Source: CADDYX01 sp045809925 (GTDB lineage: Bacteria; Verrucomicrobiota; Verrucomicrobiia; Chthoniobacterales; UBA10450). Taken from it: a stretch of DNA of 29,021 nucleotides. The translations under genes were made by a program, and so were the position numbers. Every line of letters begins with the position of its first letter. The stretch's first letter is position 1. The notes under the pieces are model-generated. The model did not search any database and was not told where the DNA came from. It saw only the letters and a list, made by a program, of their open reading frames with translations. Positions 8,484-15,826 of the stretch are shown one piece after another. Location: the NCBI GenBank assembly GCA_045809925.1, contig JBJMWX010000120.1:1-29021 (forward strand), in the 5' to 3' direction.

Positions 8484-10877
8484 ATGGCGTCTTCGCTTCT
8501 CGAGCCGCAGCCGCCGTCCCTTGCGCGGCAGCATTATCGCGGGCGGATCCATTCGCGCCGTAAAGCAATCAAGGCGTTGCGATTCGCCGCCTGGATCGCA
8601 TTGCTCTTGTTTACGATTACCGCCTTTTACGTCGGCAAACGCGGCTTCGGCCGCCAGTGGCGCTACCGCATCGTGGAAGAACTTCGGAAGCGCGGCGTCG
8701 AAGTCGCGATCCAGCGGCTGACACTCGACCCCTTCCGCGGCCTGGTCGCGCAGGACGTGCGGGTTTTCGATTTCAAGAACCACGACAACGTGCTCGCCGT
8801 TATCAGCGAGGTCGCGGTCGATATTAATTACGCCGCCCTGCTCCATCACCAGCCGTTCGTTAACGCCCTCGAGGTGCGCGACGCGCGCGTCACCATCCCG
8901 CTGGGAACGAATCCCGGAATGCCCGACCGCGCGCGAATCACCAATTTTCGCGCGCACGTCTATTTTCCGCCGGACCAGATCTACGTGAACGAGGTCGAAG
9001 GAATTTTCGCCGGTGTGCGCATTTCGGGAACCGGCCAGGTAATCAGGCGCGCTGACTACCAGGCCGGACCGCCGGTTTCGGAGGAGGAATGGCGGCAACG
9101 CATGCAACTGCTGCAGCGGATCGTCAAGGAGATCAGTTCGTGCAGCTTCGCGGGCGGCGAGCCCTGGCTGCAGATCAAATTCTCAGCGGATCTTTCCAAG
9201 CCGGAGAGTGCCCGCTGCATGGCGACTTTAACTGCGCCGAGCGTCCGTCGCGGCCAATATGAAATCCGAAATTTGCGAGCGGCGGCGGAATGGGCGGAAC
9301 AAAGACTCGCCGTGACGCAATGCGAATGGAGTGATGCGAGCGGCGCTTTCTCAGCGCGGTTGGCGTGGGACAGCAAGACCGGCAGCGGCGATTTCCAGGC
9401 GCGGAGCAGCCTGCGGTTGAACGAGTTTCTTGCCGCGTGCGGGTTCCCGAATCCCCTCGCCAGGACGACGTTCAATTCGCCACCGCTGCTGGAACTCTCC
9501 GGAACAATCGGCAGCGGCGACTCGGCGCCGCGTTTATCCGTCATCGGTCGCGTCTCGGCTGCGAACTTCACCTGCAAACGCGTGCAGGTGGCGAGCGCAA
9601 GCACCGACTTCGCGTGGGACGGCGCGCGCACGATGTTGCGCAACGTGCTCCTGCGGCACGAAAGCGGTTCGGTTGCCGCCGACCTGCTCGATGCGCCCGG
9701 CGATTTTCGTTTGAACCTGCGCAGCACCGTCAATCCCGGCGCCATCCGTGAGATCTTTCCCGAAGAAGCGGCGCGGTTCCTTGGTGAATGGGAGTGGCAG
9801 CGTTCGCCGGAGCTGCAGCTGATGATCCGCGGCTCGAGCAGGTCGCCGGCGAGCTGGACTGGCGAGGGAAACGTCGCGTTTGATCGCACGCGTTTTCGGG
9901 GTGCCTGGATGAACAACGCGAGTGCAAAGCTGCGCTTCGCCAATCATTCGGTGAATTTCGATAACTTCCGCATCGCCCGCGATGAAGGAGTCGGGACCGG
10001 CACGTGCGCCTACGATTTTTCAGTGCCGGAAATTCGACTCACGAACGTGAAAACAAACCTCCGGCCGACGGACGCGATTATGTGGGTCGAGCCGAAGCTC
10101 TACAAGCACGTGGCCCCTTACAAATTTCGCCAGGTGCCGAACGTCACGGTCAATGGCCGGGTGCAGTTTCACGGTGGCACGGGCGATCACCTCGAGCTCA
10201 TCGTCGATGCGCCGACAGGCATGGAATATGTGTTTATCGGCAAGACGCTCCCGATTGATCGCGTCTCGGGCCGTCTCCTTTTCACGAACGATCGGCTGCA
10301 GATCAGCGACCTTAACGGGACCCTCTTCGGCGGCGCCGTACGCGGCGGAGTCGACATTTCATTGACCAGTGGTGATCCGCATTATCGCGCCAACGTGGCG
10401 GTCGAGGGCGTGAACTTTCCCAGCCTGACTAATCTCTACTTCGACTACAAAACGGCGCAGGGGCGGCTCGCCGGCACATTCGACTGGAAAGGATTCAGTG
10501 ACGATCGCCACCGCATTGATGGCACGGGCAAGCTTCGCGTCAGTGAAGGCAATGTCTTCGCGATTCCGATTTTCGGACCGCTTTCGACCATAATGGGTGC
10601 GATTATTCCCGGTGCCGGTTACAGCGTGGCACATCAGGCCACGGCGGATTTCAGTATCAAGGAAGGGGTCATTCATACCGATAACTTCAAAGTCTCGGGG
10701 AGGCTTTTTGGAATGGTCGGTCACGGCGATATTCGATTCATTGAAGACAAGCTAGACTTCGATGTGAAGATCAGCGGCGGCGGGCCGGGCGCCTTGCTCA
10801 CTCCCGTCTACAATCTGTTCGAATACAAAGGCGAAGGCAGCATCACCAAGCCAAACTGGCATCCGAAACACTTTTAG
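8484..10877 (+). CDS. AsmA-like envelope protein (YhdP/TamB-type architecture)
   Basis: The 797-residue protein has one N-terminal membrane anchor (about 32-50, FAAWIALLLFTITAFYV) preceded by basic residues. A long periplasmic region rich in beta-strands follows, with the early AsmA-type segment (VEVAIQRLTLDPFRGLVAQDVRVFD, VSEVAVDINYAALL-like) and an AsmA-like C-terminal region (GRVQFHGGTGDHLELIVDAP, LNGTLFGGAVRGGVDI, GTFDWKGFSDDRHRIDGTGKLRVSEGNVF, ADFSIKEGVIHTDNFKVSG). Proteins of this repeating-beta-groove class bridge the envelope and are linked to phospholipid transport or outer-membrane assembly in Proteobacteria; the same role here is inference. The ATG start has only a weak GAGAG upstream. 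It is divergent from the exported hydrolase (86 bp apart). The stop is 25 bp before a palindromic repeat. Confidence 0.82.
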   Translation: MASSLLEPQPPSLARQHYRGRIHSRRKAIKALRFAAWIALLLFTITAFYVGKRGFGRQWRYRIVEELRKRGVEVAIQRLTLDPFRGLVAQDVRVFDFKNHDNVLAVISEVAVDINYAALLHHQPFVNALEVRDARVTIPLGTNPGMPDRARITNFRAHVYFPPDQIYVNEVEGIFAGVRISGTGQVIRRADYQAGPPVSEEEWRQRMQLLQRIVKEISSCSFAGGEPWLQIKFSADLSKPESARCMATLTAPSVRRGQYEIRNLRAAAEWAEQRLAVTQCEWSDASGAFSARLAWDSKTGSGDFQARSSLRLNEFLAACGFPNPLARTTFNSPPLLELSGTIGSGDSAPRLSVIGRVSAANFTCKRVQVASASTDFAWDGARTMLRNVLLRHESGSVAADLLDAPGDFRLNLRSTVNPGAIREIFPEEAARFLGEWEWQRSPELQLMIRGSSRSPASWTGEGNVAFDRTRFRGAWMNNASAKLRFANHSVNFDNFRIARDEGVGTGTCAYDFSVPEIRLTNVKTNLRPTDAIMWVEPKLYKHVAPYKFRQVPNVTVNGRVQFHGGTGDHLELIVDAPTGMEYVFIGKTLPIDRVSGRLLFTNDRLQISDLNGTLFGGAVRGGVDISLTSGDPHYRANVAVEGVNFPSLTNLYFDYKTAQGRLAGTFDWKGFSDDRHRIDGTGKLRVSEGNVFAIPIFGPLSTIMGAIIPGAGYSVAHQATADFSIKEGVIHTDNFKVSGRLFGMVGHGDIRFIEDKLDFDVKISGGGPGALLTPVYNLFEYKGEGSITKPNWHPKHF

Positions 10878-10902
10878 GGGTGCCGCCTGCCGCCGCGCGA
10901 CT

Positions 10903-10997
10903 TGTCATGTCGAGCGAAGTCGAGACATCTACATTGATTGTGCGCGCAGCGTACGGGGGAGATTTCTCGACTACGCTTCGCCCCGCTCGAAATGACA
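10903..10997. repeat. REP-like imperfect inverted repeat
   Basis: The left arm (10903-10930, containing TGTCATGTCGAGCG and AAGTCGAGACATCT) is repeated in inverted orientation at 10959-10997 (reverse complement reads TGTCATTTCGAGCGGGGC... AGTCGAGAAATCTC). The arms share most bases, with an insertion of about 10 bases in the right arm. The intervening 28 bases are GC-rich. Elements of the TGTCAT-TCGAG type are common intergenic palindromes in environmental bacterial genomes; that comparison is from memory. It lies between the AsmA-like gene and endonuclease IV, and its right arm overlaps possible upstream start codons of the latter. Confidence 0.75.
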
Positions 10998-11070
10998 CGA
11001 AGAAGCCTCGGCCGCCAAGATCGACCAACTCGACCGTTGAAAAACACGGGGCGCCGCAGTCGATCGAAAA

Positions 11071-11094
11071 CCGAAAATCCGAAATCCGAAATCC
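11071..11094 (+). repeat. Short tandem repeat (CCGAAAT-type heptamer)
   Basis: Three imperfect copies of a seven-base unit (CCGAAAATCC, GAAATCC, GAAATCC) sit directly before the conserved coding region of endonuclease IV. Tracts of this unit often occur between genes in Verrucomicrobiota genomes (from memory). It explains the unnatural amino-acid sequence encoded upstream of the conserved LLGAHMS motif. Confidence 0.7.
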
Positions 11095-11108
11095 TTCTCG
11101 GCGCGCAC

Positions 11109-11933
11109 ATGTCGATTGGCGGTGGCGTGCACATGGCGATTGAGCGGGCGTGCTCGATCAAGTGCAGTGCGATGCAGATTTTCGTGAAAAACAACATGCA
11201 GTGGTTTGCGCGGCCAATGACCGAGGCGGAGATCCGCGCCTTTGTCGAGCACAAGCAGCGCGCCCAGGTCGCGGCCGCATTCGCCCACGCCAATTACCTG
11301 ATCAATCTCGCGGCCACTAATCCGCAGTTTCACGCCAACTCGATGCGCGCGCTGGCCGAGGAGCTCATCCGGGCCGATCAACTCGAGTTGCCGTTCCTGG
11401 TCATGCATCCCGGCGCGCATCTCGGCGCCGGCGAACAAGCGGGCCTCGACAAGATTGTCGGCTCGATCGACGCCGTCTTCACGACTATTCCGCAGGTCGA
11501 AACCCGGATCGCGCTCGAAACAACCGCGGGCCAGGGTTCATGTCTCGGCCACCGCTTCGAGCATCTCGCCTATATCATGCAAAACGTGCGTGAGCCGGAG
11601 CGGCTCTGTGTTTGCCTCGATACCGCGCACGTCTTTGCCGCCGGCTACAATCTCTCCACGCTGGATGGAGCGAAGAAAACATTTCGCGAATTCGATCGTG
11701 TGGTGAGCCTGAAGCATCTCGCCGCGATTCACCTTAACGACTCGAAGACGAAACGTGGCTCGCGGCTCGATCGACACGCACACATCGGCAAAGGCGAGAT
11801 TGGGCTGGAAGCGTTTCGCTTTATCATGCGCGACCCGCGGTTTGCGAAGATTCCGAAAGTGCTCGAGACGCCGAAGGGCAAAGACCTGGCCGAGGACGTC
11901 GAGAATATGAAAACGCTGCGCGAGCTGATCTAG
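11109..11933 (+). CDS. nfo: Deoxyribonuclease IV (endonuclease IV, AP endonuclease)
   Basis: This enzyme cuts DNA 5' to abasic sites in base excision repair. Every zinc ligand of the E. coli enzyme has a counterpart: the His of AHANYLIN, VMHPGAHLG, the Glu of ALETTAGQG, Asp and His of CLDTAHVFAAGY, the His of AIHLNDSK, Asp and His of RLDRHAHIG, and the Glu of KVLETPKG. From the ATG given, the protein is 274 residues against 285 in E. coli. The first conserved strand (LLGAH in LLGAHMSIGGG) is encoded just upstream of this ATG, so the true product must begin earlier. The only standard starts upstream in frame (TTG 11037, ATG 10992, TTG 10938) lie in or beyond repeat sequence and add unconserved residues. 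Start assignment is therefore uncertain; identity is not. Confidence 0.93.
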   Translation: MSIGGGVHMAIERACSIKCSAMQIFVKNNMQWFARPMTEAEIRAFVEHKQRAQVAAAFAHANYLINLAATNPQFHANSMRALAEELIRADQLELPFLVMHPGAHLGAGEQAGLDKIVGSIDAVFTTIPQVETRIALETTAGQGSCLGHRFEHLAYIMQNVREPERLCVCLDTAHVFAAGYNLSTLDGAKKTFREFDRVVSLKHLAAIHLNDSKTKRGSRLDRHAHIGKGEIGLEAFRFIMRDPRFAKIPKVLETPKGKDLAEDVENMKTLRELI

Positions 11934-11953
11934 AGCTGGCTGGCGATCGTCAC

Positions 11954-12268
11954 CTACTTCATCAGCCGCAGCGACAACGGATAACGGAACACCTTGCCGT
12001 GGCTTGCCTGAATCGAGGCGATAATCACGAAAACGACGTTGAGAATGTGCAGGACGCCGAGGAGCGCGAAGCCGATCACAATCAGACACAAAAGAGCGGC
12101 TGCGGCGTTGTAGATCAGCATGCTGATCTGGAAATTGACCGATTCTTTCCCCTGCTCGTCCAACTCAGGTGAGTCGCCGCGCCTGGCCAGCCAGATGACA
12201 AGGGGCCCGACAATGTGGCCGCCTACCGGTACGAAAAACCCGATCAACGCGATCGCGTGCACGAGCAC
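11954..12268 (-). CDS. DUF4870 small membrane protein
   Basis: A small integral membrane protein of the DUF4870 (Tic20-like) family with unknown function. Two to three membrane segments are visible, including FFVPVGGHIVGPLVIWLA and AAAALLCLIVIGFALLGVLHILNVVFVIIASI. Family landmarks are VGPLVIW, DEQGKESVNFQISMLIY and the closing KVFRYPLSLRLMK. The GTG at 12268 is the most upstream standard start and gives 104 residues, but the family motif usually includes several residues before the first conserved His, and here RNWAVLVH is encoded upstream of that GTG. A CTG at 12308-12310 would give 118 residues and overlap the murA stop by four bases. It is the last visible gene of the rpmE-prfA-prmC-murA operon. 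Confidence 0.85.
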   Translation of the reverse strand: MLVHAIALIGFFVPVGGHIVGPLVIWLARRGDSPELDEQGKESVNFQISMLIYNAAAALLCLIVIGFALLGVLHILNVVFVIIASIQASHGKVFRYPLSLRLMK

Positions 12269-12306
12269 GGCCCAGTTACGCGCCTTCGCCGCCTGAGTTG
12301 TATTTG

Positions 12307-13572
12307 TCAGGCCGAGGCCTTCACGCGCTCGATGTCGGCGCCGAGTTCGATAAGCTTTTCGTCGAGGTGCTCGTAGCCGCGATCAATGTGGTAAACGCGG
12401 CTGATCTCGGTCCGGCCTTCAGCTTTCAATCCGGCGAGGACAAGAGCGGCGGAGGCACGCAGATCGCTTGCCATGACCGGCGCACCGAACAGGCGATTGA
12501 CGCCGTGAATGATGGCGGTCGGTCCTTCGAGCTGCACATTCGCGCCCATCCGCTTCAACTCGGCCACGTGCATGTATCGCTGCGGAAAAACGTTCTCCGT
12601 CACGACGCTGATGCCCTCGGTGGTGGCGAGTAGCGCGCACATCTGCGCCTGCATGTCCGTGGGGAAACCGGGATACGGATCGGTCATAATCTCGAGTGGC
12701 TTGGTCGCGCCGTTCGGTGAAACCGTAATCGAATCTTCCGCCCACTGAATCTGGTAGCCACACGCAATCAGCGCGTCGGTCACCGCTTGCACGTGATCGC
12801 GCTCGAGCCGCTTGACCGTTACCCCGTTGCCACACATGGCAGCTGCGACAAGAAATGTTCCAGCTTCAATCCGGTCAGGAATAACGGTGTGCTCGGCACC
12901 CTGGAGCTCTTTCACGCCTTCAATGATGATGCGGCGAGTGCCGGCGCCTTCGATTTTAGCGCCCATCTTGTTCAGAAAATTCGCGAGATCCACGACTTCC
13001 GGTTCAGCCGCCGCGCCTTCGATTACGGTGACCCCGTCGGCCAGCACGGCTGCCATCATGACGTTGTCGGTGCCGAGAACGGTCGGGCCGAACTTGCCGC
13101 GAAGATTGATGATTGAGCCGGTCAGTTTCGGCGCGAAAACCCGGACGTTGCCGTTCTCGACCCGGATCGCGGCGCCGAGCGCTTCGAAGCCTTTGAGGTG
13201 CAAGTCAATTGGCCGATCGCCGATGACGCACCCGCCGGGGAGCGAAACGCTCGCCTCTTTGCAGCGCGCGAGCAGCGGCCCGAGCACGCAGACGGAGGCG
13301 CGCATCTTCCGAACCACATCATAGGGCGCGACCGATTCCACCTTTTCGGCCGTAACTGTGACCGTCCCGCTCGCTCGCTCGACGTCCGCGCCGAGATGCC
13401 GCAAAATCTGCAGCATGTAATTCGTGTCACTCAGGTCGGGCACCCGATGAAGCACGCACGGTTCACGCGTGAGCAGAGTCGCGGCAATGATCGGCAGCGC
13501 GGAATTCTTCGAGCCGCTGACCTTGATCGTGCCGGAGAGAGTCCGGCCGCCATGAACTACAATTTTATCCAT
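12307..13572 (-). CDS. murA: UDP-N-acetylglucosamine 1-carboxyvinyltransferase MurA
   Basis: It catalyses the first committed step of peptidoglycan synthesis, transferring enolpyruvate from PEP to UDP-GlcNAc in the cytosol. The 421-residue length matches the family. Lys22-Asn23 (SGSKNSALP) and the catalytic Cys115 (LPGGCVIGDRPIDLHL) fall at the same numbers as in E. coli, so the Cys-to-Asp change behind natural fosfomycin resistance is absent. The active-site Asp region TDPYPGFPTDMQAQ and the RYMHVAELKRMGA segment are intact. The ATG start overlaps the end of prmC by eight bases (ATGGATAA), implying translational coupling. Presence of MurA agrees with a peptidoglycan-containing cell wall. Confidence 0.97.
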   Translation of the reverse strand: MDKIVVHGGRTLSGTIKVSGSKNSALPIIAATLLTREPCVLHRVPDLSDTNYMLQILRHLGADVERASGTVTVTAEKVESVAPYDVVRKMRASVCVLGPLLARCKEASVSLPGGCVIGDRPIDLHLKGFEALGAAIRVENGNVRVFAPKLTGSIINLRGKFGPTVLGTDNVMMAAVLADGVTVIEGAAAEPEVVDLANFLNKMGAKIEGAGTRRIIIEGVKELQGAEHTVIPDRIEAGTFLVAAAMCGNGVTVKRLERDHVQAVTDALIACGYQIQWAEDSITVSPNGATKPLEIMTDPYPGFPTDMQAQMCALLATTEGISVVTENVFPQRYMHVAELKRMGANVQLEGPTAIIHGVNRLFGAPVMASDLRASAALVLAGLKAEGRTEISRVYHIDRGYEHLDEKLIELGADIERVKASA

Positions 13573-14404
13573 AACGGGCGAAGAGGAATCGTATCACACC
13601 GGCGAAATCTCGTCGCGCCTCGATGTCGTGAAAATTCCGCTGTTCCGCGAAGGCGGCGAGCGCCTCGACCTGGCCAATCCCGCACTCCAAAGCCACCATC
13701 CCCCCAGGCCTCAAATGCGCCGGCGCAGTCTCAATAAGGCGCCGGATCGCTTCGTCCCCTTTGTCGCCTGCAAAGAGCGCGACCTCGGGATCGTGCAGCA
13801 CTTCCGGCGAAAGACTCTCCCGATCCGCCGTCGGCACGTAGGGCAGGTTCGCCGCGATCAAATCATATACGTCATTGACGGACGTCGCGAAATCGCCGTG
13901 GAGAAACTCAACACGATTCGCCAGCCCGAGCCGCTCGGCGTTCTCCCGCGCAAGCGCGAGCGCCTCTTCCGAGATGTCAACGGCATCGACCGTCGCTGCG
14001 GGAAGATTCGCCGCCAAACTGAGCGCAATCACTCCGCTGCCAGTGCCGACATCCAGAATTCTTTCCGGTTTCCGGTCTGCAAAATTCGAAATCAGTAGCT
14101 CAACCAGCTCCTCTGTCTCCGGCCGCGGCACGAGCGCGCGTTTATCGCAGAGAAAGGTGTGGCCGCAAAACTCGACCGTGCCGAGCAGATGCTGTAACGG
14201 CTCGCGTTGTCCGCGCCGCCGAACAAGCTCCCTGAGTGGCGCCAGCTCCGGCTCGGTGAGCTCACGCTCGAATTCCAAATACAGCTCGATCCGCTTTCGC
14301 CCAAGCACATGGGCGAGCAAATGCTCCGTGTTGAGTCGCGGGTTGTCGATCTGGCGCTTCTCGAAATAATCCGTCGTGGATTGCAGCACTTGCAGAAGGG
14401 TCAT
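13565..14404 (-). CDS. prmC: Peptide chain release factor N5-glutamine methyltransferase PrmC (HemK)
   Basis: It methylates the Gln of the GGQ motif in class I release factors using S-adenosylmethionine. The 279-residue protein has the N-terminal helical substrate-binding domain (NPRLNTEHLLAHVLG, the REPLQHLLG segment), LVPRPETEELVE, and the Rossmann methyltransferase domain with SAM motif ILDVGTGSGVIALSLA (116-131). The usual NPPY substrate-amide motif reads NLPY at residues 186-189, a notable variant. ATG overlaps the prfA stop by four bases (ATGA), and its own stop overlaps murA by eight, so enzyme and substrate genes are translationally coupled. The neighbourhood with prfA makes the assignment as PrmC rather than another N-methyltransferase secure. 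Confidence 0.94.
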   Translation of the reverse strand: MTLLQVLQSTTDYFEKRQIDNPRLNTEHLLAHVLGRKRIELYLEFERELTEPELAPLRELVRRRGQREPLQHLLGTVEFCGHTFLCDKRALVPRPETEELVELLISNFADRKPERILDVGTGSGVIALSLAANLPAATVDAVDISEEALALARENAERLGLANRVEFLHGDFATSVNDVYDLIAANLPYVPTADRESLSPEVLHDPEVALFAGDKGDEAIRRLIETAPAHLRPGGMVALECGIGQVEALAAFAEQRNFHDIEARRDFAGVIRFLFARYG

Positions 14405-15480
14405 GCGCTCAGCGCCGATTCCTTCAGCCGGTCCTGGAGATCGGCGGACTGCAGGGCGGCGATGAGCTCATCGAGGTCGCCCTCCATCACGCGATCGAGA
14501 TTGTAGAGCGTGAGGCCGATGCGGTGATCGGTGATGCGGTTCTGCGGGAAATTATACGTCCGGATTTTTTCTTCGCGGCCGCCCGAGCCGATCTGGCTTT
14601 TGCGATTGGCTGAGTATTTCGCTTCTTCCTCGCGTTTCTTGTCTTCGAGAAGACGCGCCCGCATAATGGTGAGCGCTTTTTCCTTGTTCTTCTGCTGGCT
14701 GCGGCCGTCCTGGCAGCGGACGATCCGGCCGGTCGGAATGTGCAGAACCTGGACGGCTGAGTCGGTGGTGTTCACGCCCTGCCCGCCCGGACCACCGGCA
14801 CGGCAGACTTCAATCCGCAGGTCCTCTGGTTTCAGCTCAAGATCGATCTCCTCGGCCTCCGGCAGCACAGCGACGGTCGCCGTCGACGTGTGGATGCGTC
14901 CCTGTGCTTCCGTCGCCGGAACGCGCTGGACACGATGAACGCCGCTCTCGAAGCGCAATTTCCGGAAGACGGTTTCGCCGGAAACCTTGAAGATCACTTC
15001 CTTCAGTCCGCCAAGTTCGGACGGGCTTGATTCAAGATCCTCAACCTTCAATCCAGCGCGTTCCGCATACCGGTTGTACATCCGGTACAGGTCGGCGGCG
15101 AAAATCGCCGCCTCGCTCCCACCGGTCCCGCCGCGGATTTCAACGATGGCGTCACGCGATTCGTTTTCGTCCGGCGGCAGAAGCGCGATTTGCATTTCGC
15201 GCTCCAGATTCTCTATCCGGCTCTCGAGTTGCGGGATCTCTTCCTGAGCCATTTGCGCGAGATCAGAGTCGGTCGAGCTGGCAAGCTCGCGACTGTCATC
15301 GAGGTGCCGCCGCGCCGTTTCAAGTTCGTCCGAGACGGCAAGCAACTGCTTTGCAGTGGCGTGCTCGCGCATGATCTCGCTCGCGCGTTTTCGGTTTTCG
15401 AAAAGCGCTGGATCGGCAATCTCCTGTTCGAGTTGCGCAAAGCGTTCGCGTTTGCGTGCGAGGAGGGAGTTCAAGTCCAT
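14401..15480 (-). CDS. prfA: Peptide chain release factor 1
   Basis: It terminates translation at UAA and UAG in the ribosomal A site. The 359-residue protein contains the N-terminal coiled helical domain, the stop-codon-reading PAT tripeptide at 188-190 (VQRVPATEAQGRIHTS), which marks RF1 rather than RF2, and the peptidyl-hydrolysis GGQ at 232-234. The GGQ context is GPGGQGVNTTDSAV, whereas most RF1 proteins have GAGGQHVN; the residue after Gln is Gly instead of His. ATG start without clear Shine-Dalgarno sequence. It lies between rpmE (68 bp upstream, with a palindromic repeat in the gap) and prmC (4-nt overlap). The order rpmE-prfA-prmC resembles that seen in Firmicutes. Confidence 0.97.
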   Translation of the reverse strand: MDLNSLLARKRERFAQLEQEIADPALFENRKRASEIMREHATAKQLLAVSDELETARRHLDDSRELASSTDSDLAQMAQEEIPQLESRIENLEREMQIALLPPDENESRDAIVEIRGGTGGSEAAIFAADLYRMYNRYAERAGLKVEDLESSPSELGGLKEVIFKVSGETVFRKLRFESGVHRVQRVPATEAQGRIHTSTATVAVLPEAEEIDLELKPEDLRIEVCRAGGPGGQGVNTTDSAVQVLHIPTGRIVRCQDGRSQQKNKEKALTIMRARLLEDKKREEEAKYSANRKSQIGSGGREEKIRTYNFPQNRITDHRIGLTLYNLDRVMEGDLDELIAALQSADLQDRLKESALSA

Positions 15481-15511
15481 GGCGGATGGCCGCGATTGCC
15501 GCTCGCGGCAG

Positions 15512-15532
15512 GCCGGGGCCGACGACCCCGGC
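15512..15532. repeat. Palindromic GC-rich element between rpmE and prfA
   Basis: GCCGGGG (15512-15518) and CCCCGGC (15526-15532) form a perfect 7-bp stem with a CGACGA-type loop of seven bases, followed by TACAG on the + strand. Sequences of this GCCGGGG...CCCCGGCTACAG form recur between genes of Verrucomicrobiota, in my recollection, and behave like REP elements. It sits in the 68-bp gap of a translation operon and could act as a processing site or weak attenuator. No T-run follows on the - strand. Confidence 0.6.
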
Positions 15533-15548
15533 TACAGAAACAGCTCAG

Positions 15549-15776
15549 CTAAGATTTTTTGCCGGTGCGAGCAGCCTTCGTGCTGCCATAGCGGCGGGCG
15601 AACTTCTCTACGCGCCCGGCCGTATCGACAAACTTTTGCTCGCCGGTGAAAAACGGATGGCAGGCCGCGCAAATGCCGATTTTAATATCCCGCCGCGTGG
15701 AGCGCGTGTGATAAACCGCGCCGCAAGCGCAGGCGATTTCGGTCTCGTGATAATCGGGATGGATCTCGGCTTTCAT
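15549..15776 (-). CDS. rpmE: 50S ribosomal protein L31, zinc-binding type
   Basis: The 75-residue protein carries the four zinc-ligand cysteines of the C+ form of L31: Cys16 and Cys18 (CACGAVYHTRST) and Cys36 and Cys39 (IGICAACHPFFTG). The HPFFTGEQKFVDTAGRVEKFARRYG block is typical of the family. It is part of the large subunit at the inter-subunit bridge. A basic tail (STKAARTGKKS) follows the conserved core. It is the first gene of the - strand operon leading into prfA; 50 bp separate it from the divergent acyl-CoA-synthetase-like gene, so its promoter should lie in 15777-15826, where I see no clear consensus. Confidence 0.97.
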   Translation of the reverse strand: MKAEIHPDYHETEIACACGAVYHTRSTRRDIKIGICAACHPFFTGEQKFVDTAGRVEKFARRYGSTKAARTGKKS

Positions 15777-15826
15777 GCTGGAAAAAGAGCAATAAAACTA
15801 AGCGCGTTCGACCGGTTTCGCAACGG

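Noticed and set aside
9056..9943. 295-codon - strand frame within the AsmA-like gene
   Set aside because: Ser/Arg-rich shadow without conserved motifs, no start signal and no neighbours in that direction.
10880..11143. Possible small protein in the region before nfo
   Set aside because: Its sequence is the translation of the palindromic and tandem repeats, not a conserved protein.
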